This document shows positions 1-6,074 of a stretch of 6,979 nucleotides of DNA, piece by piece; the first letter of the stretch is position 1, and each line of letters begins with the position of its first letter. Below the pieces are notes generated by a model that saw nothing but the letters and a program-made list of their open reading frames with translations, searched no databases and was not told the origin of the DNA. The stretch comes from Alphaproteobacteria bacterium (GTDB taxonomy: Bacteria > Pseudomonadota > Alphaproteobacteria > CAAGCB01 > CAG-977): assembly GCA_021639925.1 (NCBI GenBank), contig JAJXEL010000112.1, positions 1 through 6,979 on the forward strand, given 5' to 3'. Made by a program: the position numbers and the translations under genes.

Positions 1-76
1 AAGTTTAAATATGTTCATCATTTTGTTTTAAGCATAAATTAACAGGAAAATGCTAGATTATCGCATAACGTTTAAA

Positions 77-83
77 AAGGGGA
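77..83 (+). promoter_or_regulatory. Ribosome binding site of the D,D-carboxypeptidase gene
   Basis: The purine run AAGGGGA lies 3 to 4 bases before the ATG at 87 and is the only Shine-Dalgarno-like sequence nearby. An in-frame TAA at 66-68 and the absence of another start codon between it and 87 fix the ATG at 87 as the start. The AT-rich leader at 1-76 shows no convincing promoter: TTAACA at 39-44 resembles a -35 box, but the nearest -10-like hexamer, CATAAC at 64-69, is 19 bases away. Confidence 0.7.
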
Positions 84-86
84 AAA

Positions 87-1109
87 ATGCCTTTTATCTT
101 TCAAATGCTGGCCGTATTTCTTTTGCTGTTTCCCGCAGACGCGCGGGCGGAATCTTCCCGTACGGCTTCTTTGCTGGTCGAAGCGGAAACCGGACGCGTC
201 CTGTTTTCGGAAAACGCCACGGAAAAACGTTACCCCGCCTCTTTGACAAAAATGATGACTCTGTATCTGGTCTTTGACGCGTTGGAAAAAGGCGAAATAC
301 AAATGGACCAGCTGTTGACCGTTTCCAAAAAAGCCGCGGGGCAGCCGCGGTCCAGAATGGGACTGAAAGAAAATTCGACCATATCGGTAGAAAATGCCGT
401 TTTCGCCATGATTTCGCGTTCCGCAAACGACGCCGCCGTCGTCATCGCCGAAGCCATGGCCGGATCGGAAGCGCAATTCGCCGACAAAATGACACGCGTC
501 GCGCGTGAACTCGGCATGAAAAACACGCGGTTTAAAAACGCTTCGGGACTGCATAACAAAGACCAGGTCACAACGGCGCAGGACATGGCTATTTTATCCA
601 AAGCGCTGATCCAGCATTTCCCGAAATATTACAAATTATTTTCCGTCCGCGGATTTCGTTACGGGCGGCGTTATTACGGCAACCACAATCTGGTCGCCCG
701 GTATTACAAGGGCGGGGACGGTTTAAAAACCGGATATGTCGACGCGTCCGGATACCATGTCGTCGGGTCGGCCAAACGCGACGGAAAAAGGTTGATCGGC
801 GTTGTTATGGGGCGCAACTCGGTGCGCGAACGCGACCGGCATATTTTCAAACTGCTCGATTCCGGATTCGCCGCGTTGAAAAACAAAAAGGAAACGGTTG
901 ACACGTTAAATGAAACGCCGTTTTTCGAACCGATGAAAGAACAACAGCCCGGTTCCAGCGAAAAAGAATACAGACAGCGGCGAATCGCCGCCCAAAAGCT
1001 GTCGGAAGAACTGGATAAAATTTCTTCTTTGGACCAAAGCCTGCGCACGGAACAAAGCGGCAGCGTCATTAAAAACGCGATTATCGACTGGGGACGCAGA
1101 AAGCCTTAA
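87..1109 (+). CDS. dacF: Periplasmic D-alanyl-D-alanine carboxypeptidase (PBP5/DacF family, peptidase S11)
   Basis: This low-molecular-weight penicillin-binding protein removes the terminal D-Ala from peptidoglycan pentapeptides in the periplasm, limiting cross-linking. Residues 1-21 look like a signal peptide: a hydrophobic stretch at 4-15 and an AxA-type cleavage site, ADARA, before Glu22. All three S11 catalytic motifs are present and well spaced: S52-L-T-K55 (nucleophile Ser52, general base Lys55), S112-A-N114, and K214-T-G216. The family block N151-A-S-G-L lies between the last two. The catalytic domain ends near residue 262. The last 80 residues are charged, with a possible coiled coil at about 292-320, and lack a clear C-terminal membrane-anchoring amphipathic helix. 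At 340 residues it is shorter than E. coli PBP5 (about 400), as many alphaproteobacterial members are. The family is certain; the choice of dacF over dacA or dacC is a convention. It probably forms an operon with the gene 4 bases downstream. Confidence 0.95.
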   Translation: MPFIFQMLAVFLLLFPADARAESSRTASLLVEAETGRVLFSENATEKRYPASLTKMMTLYLVFDALEKGEIQMDQLLTVSKKAAGQPRSRMGLKENSTISVENAVFAMISRSANDAAVVIAEAMAGSEAQFADKMTRVARELGMKNTRFKNASGLHNKDQVTTAQDMAILSKALIQHFPKYYKLFSVRGFRYGRRYYGNHNLVARYYKGGDGLKTGYVDASGYHVVGSAKRDGKRLIGVVMGRNSVRERDRHIFKLLDSGFAALKNKKETVDTLNETPFFEPMKEQQPGSSEKEYRQRRIAAQKLSEELDKISSLDQSLRTEQSGSVIKNAIIDWGRRKP

Positions 1110-1113
1110 AAAA

Positions 1114-2073
1114 ATGGAAATGCCTTTCGCTTTGAAACAGGCGGCGGAAAAACTGACCAACGGCCTGAAACAACATGAAATAAAGGAATATGCTGGGCGC
1201 ATCAGCCGCCGGTACAGGGACAAAAACGCGCCGGCACGTTCCGCGGCGGGTGCCGCCGAATCCGCCGCATACGCCGTTTCCCGCATGCCCGCAACGTTCG
1301 GCGCCGCATCGGCCGTATTGCAACAGGCCGCGGCGTTAGAAGGATTAAATCCGAAAACGATGATTGACGCCGGCGCGGGAACAGGCGCCGCCGCTTGGGC
1401 AGCCGCCTGTTTTTTTGATTTTGAATCCGTCTTATGCCTGGAACGCGAAACGGCAATGCGCCGCGCCGGGCAAAAACTGTCGCAGGCCGGCGCGGATTTT
1501 TTTAAAACACCGCCCGTCTGGCAGGAATTCGATCTGGTTTCGTCCCCGTTAACGCAAACCGCCGATCTGGTCACGGCCTGTTATGTTCTAAACGAACTGG
1601 ACGAACAAAACCGGGAAAACGTTTTGGACAAACTGTGGCGGGCAGCAAAACAGGCGTTGATTATTATCGAACCCGGAACGCCCGAAAGCTTTCATCATAT
1701 AAAACGTTTCAGGTCTTTTTTAATCGACCGGGGCGCTTTTATTGCCGCGCCCTGCCCGCACAACGACGCCTGTCCGGACGACTGGTGCCATTTCGGCTGC
1801 CGCGTCGCGCGATCAAAACTGCACCGGATATCCAAAAGCGGTTCCGCCCCGTTCGAAGACGAAAAATTTACTTATCTGGTCGCCGCGCGGAAAAACCATA
1901 ATTCCGTTTACGCGCGAATCCTGCGCCGTCCCCTGATTGAAAAAGGAAAAGTCACGCTGCGCCTGTGCGCGCCGGACGGCATACGGGAAAAAACCGTTTC
2001 CAAAAAAGACGGAGAACTTTACAAAAAAGCGCGCAAAGCCGGCTGGGGCGGCGTTTTTAATCCCACGGAATAA
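1114..2073 (+). CDS. Rsm22-like small ribosomal subunit methyltransferase / assembly factor
   Basis: This is a member of the Rsm22 family, the bacterial relatives of yeast Rsm22 and human METTL17, which associate with the small ribosomal subunit in mitochondria. The N-terminal 75 residues are helical and carry an Arg-rich YxGRISRRYRD-type segment. A class I S-adenosylmethionine-binding fold follows: glycine motif I is D85-A-G-A-G-T-G91, an acidic residue ends the next strand near Glu110, and the post-motif strand is followed by N160-E-L and I185-E-P-G188. The family signature comes next, CPH (214-216), Cys220 and DWCHF (223-227), then EDEKF (248-252). Cys285 and a C-terminal WGG at 311-313 complete the usual pattern. 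Cys214, 220, 225 and 285 match the four cysteines that bind a 4Fe-4S cluster in METTL17; Cys229 is an extra candidate. The ATG at 1114 starts 4 bases after the upstream stop with no strong Shine-Dalgarno, suggesting translational coupling; ATG 1120 is an alternative. The methylated substrate is unknown and catalytic activity is not assured. Confidence 0.9.
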   Translation: MEMPFALKQAAEKLTNGLKQHEIKEYAGRISRRYRDKNAPARSAAGAAESAAYAVSRMPATFGAASAVLQQAAALEGLNPKTMIDAGAGTGAAAWAAACFFDFESVLCLERETAMRRAGQKLSQAGADFFKTPPVWQEFDLVSSPLTQTADLVTACYVLNELDEQNRENVLDKLWRAAKQALIIIEPGTPESFHHIKRFRSFLIDRGAFIAAPCPHNDACPDDWCHFGCRVARSKLHRISKSGSAPFEDEKFTYLVAARKNHNSVYARILRRPLIEKGKVTLRLCAPDGIREKTVSKKDGELYKKARKAGWGGVFNPTE

Positions 2074-2473
2074 TACGTTCGGCGGACAAACGCCCCTGCT
2101 TGCACTGCGGACACAAAACCGTCTGTTTTAAATCAACCTTTTCCAAAACGCGGCCGCAGTCCAGACACGTAAAATGCGGCAGGTAATCGCCGTCTTTAAA
2201 CAGGAAATGATACGTAAACCGGTTATACAGTCTGGCGCAGTGCGGGCAATAATACGGCTGATGTTCCCACGTTTTCAGTATAACGGGGCGGCGCCGGCGG
2301 ATCAAACCGCGGATAAAATCCAGTTCGTGCGGATTGTCGACAATGTATTGGGAAAAATTGACGCCGACTTCTTTTTCCTCTTCGGACGCGAAGTTTTGCG
2401 CGCTTAACGCCAGATCGGTTTTGCCGATCCCGTATTTGCCGACAAATTTAAAATCACAGTGAGAACACGACAA
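2057..2473 (-). CDS. Unassigned small protein with four CxxC knuckles (zinc-ribbon type)
   Basis: I do not recognise the family. The 138-residue reading has four CxxC pairs: C3-SH-C6, C76-PH-C79, C103-LD-C106 and C121-PQ-C124. Eight cysteines suit two structural zinc sites, for example two zinc ribbons, with the 76/79 and 103/106 pairs the likeliest partners. Residues 7-70 between the first and second pairs contain the segment KYGIGKTDLALS (13-24), an acidic EEEKE patch (31-35) and a basic RRRRP stretch (58-62), and show no membrane segment. No enzyme motif is evident. The C-terminal part reads like a nucleic-acid or protein-binding zinc domain, which is inference only. The start used here is TTG at 2473, because no ATG lies in frame before the first knuckle. 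The better ATG with a Shine-Dalgarno at 2490-2492 is one base out of frame (see findings). The gene overlaps the end of the Rsm22-like gene by 17 bases, tail to tail, and diverges from the transketolase gene. Confidence 0.72.
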   Translation of the reverse strand: MSCSHCDFKFVGKYGIGKTDLALSAQNFASEEEKEVGVNFSQYIVDNPHELDFIRGLIRRRRPVILKTWEHQPYYCPHCARLYNRFTYHFLFKDGDYLPHFTCLDCGRVLEKVDLKQTVLCPQCKQGRLSAERIIPWD

Positions 2474-2608
2474 ACTGACCAGATTTTCCCATACCCGCGC
2501 CTTTCATTCAAAACCGCTTTAACTGTGGCATATTTTTGATTTTTCCTCAAGCCAAAGGTTTATTTTTTCTCTTTTTTTAAAGAAGTGTTTTTTTGTCGGG
2601 CGCAAATG

Positions 2609-2617
2609 TGGTATACA
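2609..2617 (+). promoter_or_regulatory. Candidate extended -10 promoter element for the transketolase-aldolase operon
   Basis: TG at 2609-2610 followed by one base and TATACA at 2612-2617 matches the extended -10 form TGnTATAAT, with one mismatch in the hexamer. No good -35 box sits 16-18 bases upstream, only a T run at 2588-2594. TTGTCG at 2593-2598 looks like a -35 but is only 13 bases away. Extended -10 promoters can work with a poor -35. Transcription would begin near 2624, leaving a leader of about 40 bases before the Shine-Dalgarno. This is pattern matching only. Confidence 0.4.
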
Positions 2618-2652
2618 GAATAAAATTTTGTCTTTTAATACTTAATTTCCTC

Positions 2653-2658
2653 AGGAGG
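2653..2658 (+). promoter_or_regulatory. Strong Shine-Dalgarno of transketolase
   Basis: A perfect AGGAGG stands 4 bases before the ATG at 2663. It sets the start and predicts efficient translation, as expected for a central-metabolism enzyme. Confidence 0.85.
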
Positions 2659-2662
2659 ATAT

Positions 2663-4636
2663 ATGGTCGCTCATAAAGATTTAGCAAACGCTCTGCGCTT
2701 TTTGGCCGCGGAAGGTGTACAGAAAGCCAATTCCGGCCACCCCGGCATGCCGATGGGTATGGCGGACGTCGCAACCGTTTTATTTTCAAAATTTTTAAAA
2801 TTTGACGCAAAAGCGCCGCACTGGGCCGACCGCGACCGTTTCGTCCTGTCCGCCGGCCACGGTTCCATGCTGCTTTACAGCCTGCTGTATCTGACGGGTT
2901 ACGAACAGGCGACGCTGGATCAGCTGAAAAGCTTCCGCCAGCTGGGATCGCGCTGCGCGGGCCACCCCGAATACGGCCATCTGGAAGGAATCGAAACGAC
3001 GACAGGGCCTTTGGGACAGGGTATTTCCACCGCCGTCGGCATGGCTTTGGCCGAAAAGCTGCTGGCCGCCCGTTTCGGCAAAGAAATCGTTGATCATTAT
3101 ACTTATGTCATCTGCGGCGACGGCTGTTTGATGGAAGGCATTTCCGAAGAAGCCATTTCTCTGGCCGGACATCTGCGTTTAAACAAAATGATCGTTCTGT
3201 GGGACGACAACAAAATCACGATTGACGGCGCGACGTCGGTCGCCACGTCGACGGACCAGCGCAAACGCTTTGAAGCCAACGGCTGGAACACCGACGAATG
3301 CGACGCTTACAAGCCCGAAGAAATCGAAGCCGCCATCGCGCGCGCCAAAAAATCCGACAAGCCGACGTTGATCGCATGCCATTCCGTGATCGGTTACGGC
3401 GCGGCCAAAGAAGGCACCAGCAAAGTCCACGGTTCCCCGATCGGGGCGGAAGACCTGCTGGCCGCCCGCAAACGTCTGGGCTTTGAATACGCTCCGTTTG
3501 AAGTGCCGCAGGACATTTTAAACGAATGGCGCGCTTTCGGCAAAAAAGGACAGGCGGAACGCGAAGCCTGGGAAAAACGCTTCGCCGGCATGGACGCTTC
3601 GAAAAAAGCCGAATTTGAACGCACCGTCATCAATCATGTCCTGCCCGCGGGCTGGAAAGAAAAAATGCAGGCGTACAAAGAACAGCTGCTGGCCGACAAG
3701 CCCAAAGTCGCCACGCGCAAAGCTTCCCAAATGGCTTTGGAAGTTCTGGTTCCCGCCATTCCCGAACTGTTGGGCGGATCGGCGGATCTGACCGCGTCCA
3801 ATCTGACGAACGCCAAAGCGTCCGTGTCCGTTACGCCCGATGACTTTACGGGCAACTATATGCATTACGGGATCCGCGAACACGCCATGGCCGCCGCGAT
3901 GAACGGCATTGCCCTGCACGGCGGGTTTATTCCGTATTCCGGCGCGTTTTTGGTGTTTATGGATTACTTAAAACCTTCGCTGCGTCTGGCCGCGTTAATG
4001 GGAATCCGCACAATTTATGTTTTAACGCATGATTCAATCGGCGTCGGCGAAGACGGCCCGACGCATCAGCCGATTGAACATCTGGCGTCCATGCGCGCCA
4101 TTCCGAACGTCAACGTATTCCGTCCCTGCGACGTGATCGAAACGGCGGAATGCTGGGAATTGGCCATCGAAGCCGAACATACGCCGTCCGTTTTGGCTTT
4201 GTCGCGCCAGAATCTGCCGACTCTGCGCACCAGCGTTGCGGAAAACCTGTCGGCCAAAGGGGCATACGTTTTGGCGGATTGCGAAGCAAAGCGCGATGTG
4301 ACATTATTAGCGACGGGATCGGAAGTCGAAATCGCGGTCAAAGCCAAAGAATTACTGGCTGAAAAAGGAATTAACGCCGCTGTCGTTTCCATGCCGTCCT
4401 GGGAATTGTTCGACAAACAGGACGCCGCTTATAAAAAAGCCGTTCTGGGCGATTGCCCGCGCGTTGCCGTTGAATCGCAAGGCGCGTTCGGCTGGGAAAA
4501 ATACACCGGTCTGGACGGCGCGGTCGTCGCCATGCGTTCGTTCGGCGCTTCTGCCCCGGCGGAACAGTTATACGAACATTTCGGCATTACGCCGAATGCC
4601 GTCGCCGCCGCCGCGATGGGTTGCCTGAAAAAATAA
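2663..4636 (+). CDS. tkt: Transketolase
   Basis: This cytoplasmic thiamine-diphosphate enzyme moves two-carbon ketol units between sugar phosphates (xylulose-5-P to ribose-5-P or erythrose-4-P) in the non-oxidative pentose phosphate pathway, and in the Calvin cycle where that exists. At 657 residues it is full length. The N-terminal pyrophosphate-binding domain carries SGHPGMPMG with His26, GHGS with His66, GHPE with His101 and TTGPLGQG at 113-120. The thiamine/metal motif is G152-D153-G154 with N183 and I185 as further metal-site positions. The middle pyrimidine-binding domain has the catalytic glutamate in REHAM (Glu406), HDS at 456-458 and DGPTHQP with Asp464 and His468. The C-terminal domain runs from about 535 to the end. 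His26 and His66 fall at the same numbers as in E. coli TktA, supporting the start chosen. All key residues I looked for are intact. The aldolase gene follows after 27 bases with no terminator between, so the two are likely co-transcribed. Confidence 0.98.
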   Translation: MVAHKDLANALRFLAAEGVQKANSGHPGMPMGMADVATVLFSKFLKFDAKAPHWADRDRFVLSAGHGSMLLYSLLYLTGYEQATLDQLKSFRQLGSRCAGHPEYGHLEGIETTTGPLGQGISTAVGMALAEKLLAARFGKEIVDHYTYVICGDGCLMEGISEEAISLAGHLRLNKMIVLWDDNKITIDGATSVATSTDQRKRFEANGWNTDECDAYKPEEIEAAIARAKKSDKPTLIACHSVIGYGAAKEGTSKVHGSPIGAEDLLAARKRLGFEYAPFEVPQDILNEWRAFGKKGQAEREAWEKRFAGMDASKKAEFERTVINHVLPAGWKEKMQAYKEQLLADKPKVATRKASQMALEVLVPAIPELLGGSADLTASNLTNAKASVSVTPDDFTGNYMHYGIREHAMAAAMNGIALHGGFIPYSGAFLVFMDYLKPSLRLAALMGIRTIYVLTHDSIGVGEDGPTHQPIEHLASMRAIPNVNVFRPCDVIETAECWELAIEAEHTPSVLALSRQNLPTLRTSVAENLSAKGAYVLADCEAKRDVTLLATGSEVEIAVKAKELLAEKGINAAVVSMPSWELFDKQDAAYKKAVLGDCPRVAVESQGAFGWEKYTGLDGAVVAMRSFGASAPAEQLYEHFGITPNAVAAAAMGCLKK

Positions 4637-4646
4637 TTTTTGAAAT

Positions 4647-4652
4647 AAGGAG
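4647..4652 (+). promoter_or_regulatory. Shine-Dalgarno of the aldolase gene
   Basis: AAGGAG lies 11 bases before the ATG at 4664. A second in-frame ATG at 4670 would be 17 bases away, so the first is preferred. The whole tkt-fba spacer is only 27 bases (4637-4663), which leaves little room for a separate promoter. Confidence 0.75.
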
Positions 4653-4663
4653 ATTGATAACAA

Positions 4664-5719
4664 ATGCCTATGATCAGTTTACGCCAGCTGCTGGACCATG
4701 CCGCGGAATACGGTTACGGTATGCCGGCTTTTAACGTCAACAACATGGAACAGATTCTGGCCGTGATGAACGCCGCGAAAAAAACGGATTCTCCGGTGAT
4801 CGTCCAGACGTCCAAAGGCGCCCGCGGCTATGCCGGCGATCCGATGATCCGCCATATGGTCGAAGCCGCCGCCGAAATGTACCCCGATCTGCCGATCTGT
4901 CTGCATCAGGATCACGGTTCTTCTGTTGAAACGTGCGTTACGGCTTTGGCAAACAGCTATACGTCGGTGATGATGGACGGTTCGTTAAAGGACGGCCAGC
5001 CCGCTTCCCATGAATACAATGCCGAAGTATCCGGAACGGTCGCCAAATTCGCCCATATGATCGGCGCGTCGGTGGAAGCAGAACTGGGCTGCATCGGTTC
5101 TTTGGAAACCGGCAAAGGCGAAAAAGAAGACGGTCACGGTTTTGACGGTGCTTTGGATAAAAAGCAGCTGCTGACGGATCCGGACGAAGCCTATGATTTC
5201 GTCAAGGCAACAAATATCGACGCTCTGGCCGTTGCGATCGGAACGTCCCACGGCGCTTATAAGTTTACGCGCAAGCCGGACGGCGCGATCCTGTCGATTG
5301 ACACGATCAAGAAAATTCATGCCAAAATTCCGACGGTTCATCTGGTTATGCACGGGTCTTCTTCCGTTCCGCAGGAACTGCAGGACATGATCAACGAATT
5401 CGGCGGCAAAATTCCGCAGACCTATGGCGTGCCTATCGAAGAAATTCAGGAAGGCATCAAGTACGGCGTGCGCAAAGTCAACGTCGACACGGACTGCCGC
5501 ATGGCGATGACGGGCGCGATCCGCAAAGTCTTTGCGACGAAACCCGAAGAATTTGACGTGCGCAAGTACATGGGCCCCGCCATGGAAGAAATGCAGAAAG
5601 TCTGCGAAGCCCGTTATGAGCAGTTCGGCGCGGCCGGCATGGCTTCCAAAATCAAGGCGATTTCTTTGGCGGAGATGGCGAAACGCTATAAATCCGGCGA
5701 ATTGGATCATATGCTGTAA
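4664..5719 (+). CDS. fba: Fructose-bisphosphate aldolase, class II (Calvin-type, class IIB)
   Basis: This zinc-dependent cytoplasmic aldolase reversibly joins dihydroxyacetone phosphate and glyceraldehyde-3-phosphate into fructose-1,6-bisphosphate; related enzymes also make sedoheptulose-1,7-bisphosphate in the Calvin cycle. The 351-residue chain is one TIM-barrel domain of normal length for the Calvin/CbbA-like subgroup. The start PAFNVNN (21-27) is typical. HQDHG (81-85) gives catalytic Asp83 and zinc ligand His84; VEAELG lies at 137-142. GTSHGAYK supplies His196 and VMHGSS His230, completing the zinc triad. The phosphate-binding N273-V-D-T-D motif follows. An acidic, glycine-rich segment at about 150-166 (GKGEKEDG and following) is the usual class II flexible loop. 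No key residue is missing. It shares a probable operon with transketolase; both act on the fructose-6-P/triose-phosphate node. No glyceraldehyde-3-phosphate dehydrogenase, phosphoglycerate kinase or Rubisco gene is in view, so glycolysis/gluconeogenesis versus Calvin use cannot be decided. Confidence 0.97.
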   Translation: MPMISLRQLLDHAAEYGYGMPAFNVNNMEQILAVMNAAKKTDSPVIVQTSKGARGYAGDPMIRHMVEAAAEMYPDLPICLHQDHGSSVETCVTALANSYTSVMMDGSLKDGQPASHEYNAEVSGTVAKFAHMIGASVEAELGCIGSLETGKGEKEDGHGFDGALDKKQLLTDPDEAYDFVKATNIDALAVAIGTSHGAYKFTRKPDGAILSIDTIKKIHAKIPTVHLVMHGSSSVPQELQDMINEFGGKIPQTYGVPIEEIQEGIKYGVRKVNVDTDCRMAMTGAIRKVFATKPEEFDVRKYMGPAMEEMQKVCEARYEQFGAAGMASKIKAISLAEMAKRYKSGELDHML

Positions 5720-5735
5720 TCCTGATTTTTCAGAT

Positions 5736-5767
5736 AAAAAGCCCTTTTGGCAACAAAAGGGCTTTTT
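5736..5767. terminator. Rho-independent, potentially bidirectional terminator after fba
   Basis: A perfect 13-base-pair inverted repeat pairs 5736-5748 (AAAAAGCCCTTTT) with 5755-5767, around the 6-base loop GGCAAC. A T run (5763-5768) closes it on the plus strand. The matching A run at 5736-5740 becomes a T run on the minus strand, so the element could also stop transcription arriving from the minus-strand gene at 6075-6947. It begins 16 bases after the aldolase stop codon. Confidence 0.93.
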
Positions 5768-5812
5768 TCTTTATCTGCCTCAACGAAAGGCGTATTCTGG
5801 ATATGTCTGAAA

Positions 5813-5819
5813 GGAAAGG
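5813..5819 (+). promoter_or_regulatory. Ribosome binding site of the small membrane protein gene
   Basis: GGAAAGG, within a longer purine run AAAGGAAAGG, sits 6 bases before the ATG at 5826 and supports translation of this short reading frame. A possible -10 box TATTCT (5793-5798) stands just upstream, without a good -35. Because a strong terminator precedes it, the gene probably has its own promoter between 5768 and 5810. Confidence 0.6.
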
Positions 5820-5825
5820 CCGGTC

Positions 5826-6068
5826 ATGTTAAAAGGAAAGTTCGTTTTAAATTTTATCGCTATTTTTGCGTTACTGATGTTTATTGTCTGGGCCGGGACG
5901 GCGTTTGACAACGAAATGACTTTTTCCTGGTATTCCTATACGATTGTCGGGGTTTTAAGCGTTTTTTACGCCTGGACCAAAAGTGTAAACATGAACAAAA
6001 TTGCCGACGACAAACCGGCGCCGCACCACCGCGTTCATCATCATCACAGTCCGCAGCACCCGCAGTGA
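5826..6068 (+). CDS. Small two-helix inner-membrane protein with His-rich C-terminal tail
   Basis: I do not recognise a named family. The 80 residues predict a membrane hairpin: helix 1 at about 6-27 (very hydrophobic, rich in Phe, Ile and Leu), a short acidic loop DNEM (28-31), helix 2 at about 34-51, then a polar tail. Lysines at 3 and 5 and at 52 and beyond, against acidic residues in the loop, suggest both ends lie in the cytoplasm. The tail ends in a cluster of seven histidines within the last 14 residues (HHxxHHHH then one more His) preceded by Pro-Ala-Pro, which could bind a metal or be disordered. The good ribosome binding site and the composition change between helices and tail support a real gene. 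It follows the fba terminator and is convergent with the next gene, 6 bases between the stops. Its role is unknown. Confidence 0.75.
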   Translation: MLKGKFVLNFIAIFALLMFIVWAGTAFDNEMTFSWYSYTIVGVLSVFYAWTKSVNMNKIADDKPAPHHRVHHHHSPQHPQ

Positions 6069-6074
6069 ACCGTT

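Larger units (their letters stand above)
2474..2662. promoter_or_regulatory. AT-rich divergent intergenic region between the CxxC protein gene and transketolase
   Basis: This 189-base gap separates two genes that start away from each other, so it should hold both promoters. It is markedly AT-rich, with several T runs on the plus strand between 2531 and 2594, in contrast to the GC-richer coding DNA on both sides. Such tracts often give bent or easily opened promoter DNA. I see no gene, no tRNA and no strong hairpin. The short CCTCAAGCCAAAGG at 2546-2559 pairs only weakly with itself. On the minus strand TTGAGG, about 70 bases before the CxxC gene, could be a -35 box, but no good -10 box follows at the right distance. 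Confidence 0.6.

Noticed and set aside
50..277. 75-codon plus-strand frame starting just before the carboxypeptidase gene
   Set aside because: It overlaps the start of a certain gene in another frame, encodes an Arg/Gly-rich peptide, and lacks a ribosome binding site as good as that at 77-83.
906..1574. 222-codon minus-strand open frame spanning the carboxypeptidase-Rsm22 junction
   Set aside because: It crosses two well-supported plus-strand genes and consists of low-complexity Ala/Ser/Arg stretches. It has no motif and no convincing start context.
2546..2559. Possible operator or hairpin CCTCAAGCCAAAGG upstream of transketolase
   Set aside because: Only the outer three bases of each side pair. 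The interior does not match, so it is neither a convincing palindrome nor a terminator.
4985..5710. 241-codon open frame on the minus strand opposite the aldolase gene
   Set aside because: It is rich in Phe and His with no recognisable domain, as expected from reading the reverse strand of a codon-biased gene. The plus strand clearly encodes aldolase with all its motifs.
2663..5719. Calvin-cycle (cbb) operon
   Set aside because: Transketolase and Calvin-type aldolase together hint at it, but no Rubisco, phosphoribulokinase or CbbR gene is in view, and the same pair occurs in heterotrophs.
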